DNA from: Clostridia bacterium
GTDB lineage: Bacteria > Bacillota > Clostridia > Oscillospirales > Ruminococcaceae
Assembly: GCA_009177225.1 (NCBI GenBank)
Contig: WFLZ01000099.1
Location: 32,084 to 37,740, forward strand
Length of the DNA stretch: 5,657 nt
Reading direction: 5' to 3'
In this document: piece by piece, positions 1-4,910 of the stretch
Position numbering within the stretch: the stretch's first letter is position 1
Layout of the letters: every line of letters starts with the position of its first letter
Program-made: the position numbers and the translations under genes
Notes under the pieces: generated by a model
Databases searched by the model: none
Seen by the model: the letters and a program-made list of their open reading frames with translations, nothing else
What the model was told of the DNA's origin: nothing

Positions 1-228
1 AAAGACGAAGTATACAAAAATTCCTGCCGGATAACGCTTGAAAAATATCCTCAACGTTATGAAATAACCTGTGGTGTTTATGGTGCAATGGTTCATACAG
101 TCTACTGTGGCAGCAACTATCAAGAAATATACAACTCCATGAAACAAGAATTACAGAATTTCATTGACCGGAACACTACCACAGATGAAGAATATGAATT
201 TTACAATTATTTTACCAATAAATACTGA
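1..228 (+). CDS. Hypothetical protein, C-terminal part only (5' end outside window)
   Basis: An open frame runs from the first base of the window to a TGA at 226-228, giving the last 75 residues of a protein whose start lies to the left. I do not recognise the family. The visible tail is soluble-looking and mixed alpha/beta: a strand-like segment (about residues 20-36, YEITCGVYGAMVHTVYCG), then a probable amphipathic helix (about 41-57), then an acidic, aromatic end. It is rich in Tyr (11 of 75) and has three Cys (9, 24, 36) with no metal-binding spacing. No signal peptide or membrane segment is visible in this part. It is the only rightward gene and converges on the methyltransferase gene. 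The stop codon is followed 4 nt later by a strong terminator hairpin, which supports this being a real gene end. Confidence 0.6.
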   Translation, partial: KDEVYKNSCRITLEKYPQRYEITCGVYGAMVHTVYCGSNYQEIYNSMKQELQNFIDRNTTTDEEYEFYNYFTNKY

Positions 229-232
229 TTTA

Positions 233-271
233 AAAAATCCTGAGAACTTTAAAAAAATTCTCAGGATTTTT
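233..271. terminator. Bidirectional rho-independent terminator between convergent genes
   Basis: A 14-bp perfect inverted repeat (233-246 with 258-271; core AAAATCCTGAGAA / TTCTCAGGATTTT) encloses an 11-nt loop. It is A-rich on the left and T-rich on the right, so RNA from either strand gives a stem followed by a U-tract. It starts 4 nt after the stop of the rightward gene and ends 1 nt before the stop codon of the leftward methyltransferase gene, so one element very likely ends both transcripts. Confidence 0.9.
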
Positions 272-272
272 C

Positions 273-914
273 TTATTTTCTTCCCTCTGCACAAATCCAG
301 TTTGTACCGGTTTTTATATGAATTTTCACATCAATAAATCCTGCATTTTTAAGAAGATTCTCAAACTCGTCAGGTGTCGGATTAAAAAGATTGTACTTTC
401 TGATATTTTCGATTTCGCTGTCTGAAAGTTCCGCACCGCCGTATATGTCCGCAACAATAAGGAACGTTCCGTTTTCAGCGAGAACCCTGTAAACTTCTTT
501 CAGATTCTCCGGAGGATTATTCCAGAAGTAAAAGCTTTCCACCGTTATTATCTTGTCAAAAGAATTATCATCAAACGGCAGATTTTCGACGGACGCTTCA
601 ACTATGTCCATTTTTCCGTCAGAAATACTTTCTGCATTGTGTTCACTGCTCATCTTTACGGAAACCGCTGAATAGTCAACGCCTGTAAGATGTCCACTGT
701 TTATTTTTTCCGACATTCGTCTGAGAGTTTCACCGCCTCCGCAGCCTATGTCAAGAACATTTTCATTTCCCGAAAACTCGAAAAATCCCAACGCCCAGCC
801 TGTCACGGAATAGTGGGATGCGTTCATTCTGTTAAGCATTTCTTCACCGGCTGTCCCCTGCGGTTTAGCCGGATTTCCTTGCTCTGTTACCGACATTTCA
901 TAATTATCACTCAT
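273..914 (-). CDS. Class I SAM-dependent methyltransferase (Methyltransf_11 type)
   Basis: A 213-residue cytosolic protein with the Rossmann-like fold of class I methyltransferases, which transfer a methyl group from S-adenosylmethionine. Visible motifs in order: motif I with the glycine-rich SAM loop, VLDIGCGGGETL (53-64); the acidic residue after strand 2, TGVDYS (77-82, Asp80), expected to bind the ribose hydroxyls; motif around 105-120 (VEASVENLPFDDNSFD); and EVYRVLAENGTFLIV (140-154). A variable region follows, which would help set the substrate, and a short C-terminal strand. The substrate cannot be read from the sequence; small molecules are common for this group. The ATG at 914 is preferred over a TTG at 932 because AAAGGGG (923-929) sits 8 nt upstream of it. 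The gene begins 57 nt after the glmS stop, with no promoter visible in the gap, so it is probably expressed by read-through from glmS past the 941-962 hairpin. Confidence 0.9.
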   Translation of the reverse strand: MSDNYEMSVTEQGNPAKPQGTAGEEMLNRMNASHYSVTGWALGFFEFSGNENVLDIGCGGGETLRRMSEKINSGHLTGVDYSAVSVKMSSEHNAESISDGKMDIVEASVENLPFDDNSFDKIITVESFYFWNNPPENLKEVYRVLAENGTFLIVADIYGGAELSDSEIENIRKYNLFNPTPDEFENLLKNAGFIDVKIHIKTGTNWICAEGRK

Positions 915-922
915 TTTCTGTA

Positions 923-929
923 CCCCTTT
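923..929 (-). promoter_or_regulatory. Ribosome binding site that sets the methyltransferase start
   Basis: On the minus strand AAAGGGG lies 8 nt before the ATG at 914. The alternative upstream TTG (932-930) overlaps this site and has no Shine-Dalgarno of its own, so the shorter 213-residue protein is the better call. Confidence 0.75.
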
Positions 930-930
930 C

Positions 931-962
931 AAAAGACAATCTGCCGGAGTTTCCCCCGACAG
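931..962 (-). terminator. Hairpin in the glmS-methyltransferase gap: weak terminator or attenuator
   Basis: On the minus strand a 9-bp stem (954-962 pairing with 941-949, two G-U pairs) closes a GAAA loop, a GNRA tetraloop. It is followed by ATTGTCTTTT (940-931), which has seven T in ten bases, though interrupted. The hairpin starts 9 nt after the glmS stop codon. The T-tract runs directly into the Shine-Dalgarno of the next gene. It could end most glmS transcripts while allowing some read-through, or protect the 3' end of a processed glmS mRNA. The stem is compact and convincing; its function is inferred. Confidence 0.6.
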
Positions 963-971
963 AATCGTTAA

Positions 972-2810
972 TTATTCTACTGTAACGCTCTTTGCGAGAT
1001 TTCTGGGCTTGTCAACGTCATAACCCTTTGCAACAGACACATAATATCCCAAAAGCTGGAGAGGAATAACAGAAAGACTTCCTGCAAAAAGCGAATTGGT
1101 CTGCGGAATATATACAGTAAAGTCCGCAGTATCTTCCATGTTATAGTTTCCGTAAGTCGTAAGTCCCATAAGCGATGCACCACGGCTCTTTACTTCAACC
1201 ATATTGCTTACAGTTTTTTCGTACAAATCGGGCTGAGTAAGTACGCTTATAACAAGTATACCGTCCTCAATAAGACTGATAGGTCCGTGTTTGAGTTCTC
1301 CGGCAGCATAGGCTTCTGAATGAATATAGCTGAGTTCTTTCATTTTGAGACTTCCCTCAAGGCTTATAGCATAGTCGATACCACGTCCGATAAAGAAAGC
1401 GTCCTTAGCATTGGCAAGCTTATTGGCAAACCACTGTATTCTTTCCTTATCGTCAAGAATCTTTTCGATTTTTTCGGGAATCGTATATAGTTCGTCAATC
1501 ATTTCATTACAGTATTCCGAAGTGATTTCCTCTCTTGCAACTGCAAATTTCATGGCAAGCAGGTATCCTGCTATCAGCTGTGTACTGTAAGCCTTTGTTG
1601 TAGCAACTGAAATTTCAGGACCTGCAAGAGTATAGAAAACATTGTCTGCTTCACGGGCAATTGACGAGCCTACAACGTTTACAATTCCAAGAGTTTTCAC
1701 ACCACACTTTTTTGCCTGACGAAGTGCCGCAAGACTGTCTGCTGTTTCTCCCGACTGGCTTATAATTATAACAAGGCTGTTTTCGGCAAGTTTCATTTTT
1801 CTGTATCTGAACTCAGAGGCAAGTTCAACTCTTACAGAAAGCGAGGTAAGTTCTTCCATTACGTACTGAACCGCCATTCCTACATAATAAGCCGAACCGC
1901 ACGCAACGACATAAACCTTATTCAAATTTTTTATTTCATCGTCTGTAAGACCTACTTCGCTGAAATCTATCCTGCCGTCCTTTACAACGGAATTTATTGT
2001 ATCACGTACAACTTTGGGCTGTTCATAAATTTCTTTCAGAATGAAGTGTTCATAACCGCCTTTTTCAGCGGATTCAGCGTCCCACTTGATTTCTGTAAGT
2101 TCCTTTTCGATTTCCTCACGGTCAATATTATAGAAAGTAACTTTTCCCTTTTCAAGCTTTGCGATTTCCATATTGCCGATATAGTAAACGTCTCTTGTAT
2201 ATTTAAGAATAGCAGGAACGTCAGACGCAACATATGTTTCGCCGTCTGCTATACCTATAATCATAGGGCTTTCCTTACGTGCCGTATAGATTTCTTCCGG
2301 ACTGTCGCTGAACATAACGGCAAGTGCATATGACCCTCTTATTCTTATCATTGCACGGGCGATTGAGTCAACAGGTCCGAGATTATACTTTTTATAGTAG
2401 TAATCTATAAGCTTGACAGCAACTTCCGTATCAGTCTGCGACTTGAAAGTATATCCACTCTTTGAGAGTTTTTCCCTGAGTTCCTGATAATTTTCTATAA
2501 TACCGTTGTGAACGCATATAACGCTTTCGTCGTCACTGCAATGAGGGTGAGCGTTAAGAACGGACGGCTCTCCATGTGTTGCCCATCTTGTATGACCGAT
2601 ACCACAACAGCCTTTTACAGCCTCACCATCGTTTGTCATTTCTTTGAGAACTTTGAGCTTTCCCTTTGTTTTTACAACTTCTGTTTCATCTTTGCCGTCA
2701 CGTACTGCAATACCTGCCGAGTCATAGCCTCTGTATTCAAGCTTTGAAAGACCGTCAAGCAGAATCGGGGCAGCCTGTTTACTGCCTGTAAAGCCGACTA
2801 TTCCGCACAT
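972..2810 (-). CDS. glmS: Glutamine--fructose-6-phosphate aminotransferase (isomerizing), GlmS
   Basis: Makes glucosamine-6-phosphate from fructose-6-phosphate and glutamine, the first committed step to UDP-GlcNAc for peptidoglycan; cytosolic. The 612 residues match the usual length (E. coli 608 after Met removal). The N-terminal class II glutaminase domain (about 1-240) has Cys2, the N-terminal nucleophile once Met is removed, in MCGIVGF; RWATHG (75-80); oxyanion-hole Asn102-Gly103 in VHNGIIENY; and Asp127. The C-terminal half has two SIS domains: SQSGET (351-356) binds the sugar phosphate, and Glu492 (KELSYIHSEAY), His508 (ELKHGP) and Lys607 near the end (NLAKSVTVE) match the catalytic residues of the E. 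coli enzyme. The first SIS loop reads CGSAY where E. coli has CGTSY, losing one hydroxyl contact. The frame is open 37 codons further upstream, but that stretch contains the promoter and the conserved Cys must follow the initiator Met, so ATG 2810 is the start, with GGAGG 8 nt upstream. Confidence 0.98.
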   Translation of the reverse strand: MCGIVGFTGSKQAAPILLDGLSKLEYRGYDSAGIAVRDGKDETEVVKTKGKLKVLKEMTNDGEAVKGCCGIGHTRWATHGEPSVLNAHPHCSDDESVICVHNGIIENYQELREKLSKSGYTFKSQTDTEVAVKLIDYYYKKYNLGPVDSIARAMIRIRGSYALAVMFSDSPEEIYTARKESPMIIGIADGETYVASDVPAILKYTRDVYYIGNMEIAKLEKGKVTFYNIDREEIEKELTEIKWDAESAEKGGYEHFILKEIYEQPKVVRDTINSVVKDGRIDFSEVGLTDDEIKNLNKVYVVACGSAYYVGMAVQYVMEELTSLSVRVELASEFRYRKMKLAENSLVIIISQSGETADSLAALRQAKKCGVKTLGIVNVVGSSIAREADNVFYTLAGPEISVATTKAYSTQLIAGYLLAMKFAVAREEITSEYCNEMIDELYTIPEKIEKILDDKERIQWFANKLANAKDAFFIGRGIDYAISLEGSLKMKELSYIHSEAYAAGELKHGPISLIEDGILVISVLTQPDLYEKTVSNMVEVKSRGASLMGLTTYGNYNMEDTADFTVYIPQTNSLFAGSLSVIPLQLLGYYVSVAKGYDVDKPRNLAKSVTVE

Positions 2811-2818
2811 AATTTTTT

Positions 2819-2823
2819 CCTCC
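2819..2823 (-). promoter_or_regulatory. glmS ribosome binding site
   Basis: GGAGG on the minus strand, 8 nt before the ATG at 2810. It confirms the start at MCGIVGF, since no comparable site precedes the longer open frame. Confidence 0.85.
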
Positions 2824-2846
2824 AAAATATAATATTTTAAAATAAA

Positions 2847-2877
2847 CTCAAATCTGTTTTTGAGGGTCAGAAAACCC
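2847..2877 (-). promoter_or_regulatory. Two small adjacent hairpins in the glmS leader
   Basis: In the predicted leader of about 69 nt, GGGT/ACCC (2874-2877 with 2864-2867, 6-nt loop) is followed at once by CTCAAA/TTTGAG (2859-2864 with 2847-2852, 6-nt loop), then a T-rich stretch. The two stems share base 2864. They are short and AT-rich, so any regulatory role is uncertain. The leader is far shorter than a glmS ribozyme, and no ribozyme core is recognisable. Confidence 0.3.
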
Positions 2878-2885
2878 ATAATAAT

Positions 2886-2914
2886 ATTATATATTAAAAA
2901 TAACAGTTTGTCAA
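2886..2914 (-). promoter_or_regulatory. glmS promoter, perfect sigma-A (sigma70-type) consensus
   Basis: On the minus strand TTGACA (2914-2909) and TATAAT (2891-2886) are separated by exactly 17 bp, an exact match to the vegetative consensus. The expected transcription start is near 2879, giving a 5' leader of about 69 nt before the glmS ATG at 2810. It lies downstream of the terminator of the preceding gene, so glmS starts its own transcription unit, probably with strong expression. Confidence 0.9.
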
Positions 2915-3022
2915 CCGACACAAATAAACATACCTCTATTATACTTGACGTTTCAGAAAAGCAGATGTGCGGTCTGAACCGTGAAAGTTTCTATCATATA
3001 TAATATTTTGTCAAATTTATAC

Positions 3023-3053
3023 AAAAACGATGCAGTACAAAAATACTGCACCG
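3023..3053 (-). terminator. Rho-independent terminator of the SPFH gene
   Basis: On the minus strand a 10-bp stem (3053-3044 with 3037-3028, one G-U pair, core TGCAGTA/TACTGCA) closes a 6-nt loop and is followed by TTTTT (3027-3023) and further T-rich sequence. It begins 12 nt after the stop codon of the SPFH gene at 3066. Confidence 0.88.
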
Positions 3054-3065
3054 TTCTGAATATAT

Positions 3066-4436
3066 TTACTTTACAATGTCTTTACTGTCGAACGGGTCGC
3101 CACATTCTGGGCAGAATTTCGGTACATTTGCAGAGTCTGACGGTTTCCAGCCACATTTGTCACAGCAGTAAACCAGATTGCCTGCTGGTTTCGGACTTCC
3201 GCATTCAGCACAGAATTTACCTGTATTTTCCGTACCGCAGGAGCATTTCCATGAACCTGATACAGTAGGTTTCGGATTTCCGCAGTTCGCACAGAACTTG
3301 CCCGTATTTTCCGCACCGCAGGAACATTTCCATGAACCTGATACAGTTGGTTTCGGACTTCCGCAGTTTGCACAGAATCTTCCTGTATTATCAGTACCAC
3401 AGGAACATTTCCACGAGTTTGCATTATTCTGCTGTGACCCCATCTGGAAAAGTGACTGAGCATTAAGACCACCTGCCTGCTGAGCCATATTCATTCCATA
3501 GAATCCCATAGCCGCACCGCCGGCATTTCCGGCAGCCGTTGTCATAGCGTTAGCCTGAGCATTTACGAGCATTGCCGCAGCATTTGAAGCATTTCTGTTC
3601 CAAGCCGTATCTTCAAACTTCTTAATTCTTTCCTCGTCGTCCTTTGAAATAGTAACGGAATTAATCGCAACGGAAACGATTTCAAGACCTCTTTTTTCGT
3701 TCCACTTAGGAGAAAGAACACTGTCCATAGCGTCGGAAAGTTCCATAGTATGTGCCGGCAGTTCGTCATATCTGATACCAGAAGCCGAAATTTTCGCAAA
3801 TGCCGGATTCAATGCACTGAGAAACTCGGACTTTAACTGCTGGTCGATATTTGCACGGGTGTAAGCATTTGAAACATTTCCGCACACATTCGTATAGAAA
3901 AGCAACGGGTCGCTTATTTTATACGAGAAAACGCCGTTACAGCGTACACCTACAGTAAAGTTTCTGCCGATATCCTCATAAGTCATTCTGAACGGCACCG
4001 GATTCTGAGTACCAAATTTATTGTCTGTAAGTTCCTTGATATTGAAATAATAGATTCGCTGGTCATGTGCAGTATCTCCGCCATAAGCGATACGCTTTCC
4101 TATTGTCTTGAAAGTCTCCTTGATGTCACTTCCGAGACTTCCGCCGAAAAGACTGGGTTCTGTTGACATATCATAAGTATATTCACCGGGAACAGCACAT
4201 ATTTCCACCACTTGACCCTGGTCAACAATAATCATACACTGTCCGTCACTTACAGCGATAGAACTTCCGTTTGTGATTATATTGTCATTTCCTTTGTTTG
4301 ATGAAAACAAACCTGTTCTCTTTTTGCCCTTTACAACAAGAACGTCGGCAGGAATTGCGTCACAATAAAAAAATTCCTTCCAAGTGTCGCCGAGGGTTGA
4401 TGCTGTTGCCACAACAGCAGCCTGAATAAGTCCCAT
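3066..4436 (-). CDS. SPFH/stomatin-like protein with C-terminal zinc-ribbon array (COG4260/YdjI-like)
   Basis: A 456-residue protein of the 'virion core protein-like' SPFH family, whose B. subtilis member YdjI is in a sigma-W envelope-stress operon with a PspA homologue. Residues about 20-275 form the SPFH region: IPADVLVVKGKKRTG (28-42), DGQCMIIVDQGQVVEICAVPGEY (64-86), DIGRNFTVGVRCNGVFSYKISDP (155-177) and the late helical part to about 275. There is no transmembrane segment, so membrane contact would be peripheral or via partners. A low-complexity Ala/Asn/Gly/Gln/Met linker (about 278-340) leads to three nearly identical zinc ribbons (341-367, 368-394, 395-419; each CxC then CxxC) and a fourth, different one (Cys425/428 and Cys442/445). 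The ATG at 4436 has AAGGAG 9 nt upstream. No pspA-like neighbour is visible; the gene has its own promoter and terminator. The family assignment is firm; the cellular role is inferred and not specific. Confidence 0.87.
   Translation of the reverse strand: MGLIQAAVVATASTLGDTWKEFFYCDAIPADVLVVKGKKRTGLFSSNKGNDNIITNGSSIAVSDGQCMIIVDQGQVVEICAVPGEYTYDMSTEPSLFGGSLGSDIKETFKTIGKRIAYGGDTAHDQRIYYFNIKELTDNKFGTQNPVPFRMTYEDIGRNFTVGVRCNGVFSYKISDPLLFYTNVCGNVSNAYTRANIDQQLKSEFLSALNPAFAKISASGIRYDELPAHTMELSDAMDSVLSPKWNEKRGLEIVSVAINSVTISKDDEERIKKFEDTAWNRNASNAAAMLVNAQANAMTTAAGNAGGAAMGFYGMNMAQQAGGLNAQSLFQMGSQQNNANSWKCSCGTDNTGRFCANCGSPKPTVSGSWKCSCGAENTGKFCANCGNPKPTVSGSWKCSCGTENTGKFCAECGSPKPAGNLVYCCDKCGWKPSDSANVPKFCPECGDPFDSKDIVK
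3180..3416 (-). repeat. Three tandem 81-bp repeats encoding zinc ribbons
   Basis: Units at 3416-3336, 3335-3255 and 3254-3180 (the last cut to 75 bp) each encode a 27-residue module starting SWKCSCG and ending FCxxCGxPKP plus a TVSG-type linker. Units 1 and 2 differ at about 12 of 81 bases by my count, and most changes are synonymous. This points to duplication followed by selection on the protein. All units are in frame. Confidence 0.9.
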
Positions 4437-4445
4437 AAATATTAG

Positions 4446-4451
4446 CTCCTT
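4446..4451 (-). promoter_or_regulatory. SPFH gene ribosome binding site
   Basis: AAGGAG on the minus strand, 9 nt before the ATG at 4436; it supports that start. Confidence 0.8.
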
Positions 4452-4487
4452 TCATAACTGAGTAATTCAAAAATTATATGCACAATA

Positions 4488-4516
4488 ATTATAACATATT
4501 ATGATAAAAATTGCAC
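4488..4516 (-). promoter_or_regulatory. Extended -10 promoter for the SPFH gene
   Basis: On the minus strand TATAAT (4493-4488) is preceded by TGT, giving the TGnTATAAT extended -10. Seventeen bp upstream is GTGCAA (4516-4511), a poor -35 with three of six matches. Extended -10 promoters tolerate weak -35 boxes. The expected start is near 4481, about 45 nt before the ATG. It lies in the 128-bp gap after the ArsC-like gene, where no strong terminator is visible, so read-through from upstream is also possible. Confidence 0.65.
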
Positions 4517-4564
4517 GGTTTTTCAGAAAATTTTCCGCAAAATTTCATAATTTTTTATTTTAAT

Positions 4565-4906
4565 CTATTCCCAGTCCTTCCAAACGTCCGGACAATAGCC
4601 GACAGTTGCCTTTTTTCCGTTGCGGACAACAGGAGTTTTCAGAATCTGCTGATTCTCAAAAATCTTTTCTTCCCTGTCACTGTCTGAAAGATACTTAATC
4701 AGCGTAAGCAAATCCTTGTCTTTGCAGTTTTCGTCAATCATAAAATCCAGACCGCCGACTGACTGTTTTATGCTGTTAAATTCTCCCCTGCTCATACCTT
4801 TTTCTTTCATGTCGATTGACTGATATTTAATACGGCGTTCCTTGAACCACCGTTCAGCCTTTCTTGTATCGGAACACTTTTTAGTGCCGAAAATCTGTAT
4901 ATTCAT
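4565..4906 (-). CDS. ArsC/Spx-family thioredoxin-fold protein (arsenate reductase-like)
   Basis: A 113-residue cytosolic protein of the ArsC/Spx/YffB family. The N-terminal strand and loop read MNIQIFGTKKCSDTRKA, with Cys11 where the family has its reactive cysteine, then RWFKERRIKYQSIDMKEKGMS and a helical insert. The C-terminal TPVVRNGKKATVGY (91-104) holds the expected cis-Pro92. The second position of the redox motif is Thr14 (CSDT), so this is not the CxxC switch of Spx. The residue before the cis-Pro is Thr91, where arsenate-reducing ArsC and Spx usually have Arg. It is therefore uncertain that it reduces arsenate; a thiol-redox or unknown role fits as well. Cys61 and Cys105 might serve as resolving thiols. 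The start at ATG 4906 is set by AGGAGG 9 nt upstream. It begins 4 nt after the GH3 stop, so the two genes are co-transcribed and probably translationally coupled. No ars genes are nearby. Confidence 0.85.
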   Translation of the reverse strand: MNIQIFGTKKCSDTRKAERWFKERRIKYQSIDMKEKGMSRGEFNSIKQSVGGLDFMIDENCKDKDLLTLIKYLSDSDREEKIFENQQILKTPVVRNGKKATVGYCPDVWKDWE

Positions 4907-4910
4907 AGAA

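Noticed and set aside
915..932. Methyltransferase start at a TTG six codons upstream of the ATG at 914
   Set aside because: Those codons contain the Shine-Dalgarno AAAGGGG for the ATG at 914; the TTG has none of its own.
1010..1015. TTGACA on the minus strand near the end of glmS, as a possible methyltransferase promoter
   Set aside because: No -10-like hexamer occurs 16-18 bp downstream; it is explained by glmS codons.
2811..2921. N-terminal extension of GlmS by 37 codons from a GTG at 2921
   Set aside because: The extension covers the -10 box and the leader, would place residues ahead of the catalytic Cys that must become the N-terminus, and lacks a ribosome binding site.
2925..2931. A tiny leader peptide (ATG at 2931 on the minus strand, six codons) before glmS
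   Set aside because: The AGAGG is only 1 nt from the ATG, and the frame lies upstream of the main transcription start.
2986..3014. Second TTGACA (3014-3009, minus strand) just after the SPFH terminator, as a further promoter
   Set aside because: At 17 bp the hexamer is GAAACT, not a -10; the nearest weak match (TAGAAA) has a 15-bp spacer.
2981..3268. Plus-strand open frame across the glmS-SPFH intergenic region
   Set aside because: It runs antisense through a terminator and the zinc-ribbon coding sequence and has no recognisable product.
3180..3416. CRISPR-like array
   Set aside because: The repeats are adjacent, in frame and protein-coding, with no spacers between them.
3178..3459. Open frame on the plus strand opposite the zinc-ribbon repeats
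   Set aside because: It is a shadow of the repeated coding sequence; it has no ribosome binding site and a repetitive, unrecognisable product.
4528..4545. AT-only inverted repeat with a CCGC loop downstream of the ArsC-like gene, as its terminator
   Set aside because: The 7-bp stem is all A-T, and on the minus strand it is followed by only a short broken T run; too weak to call.
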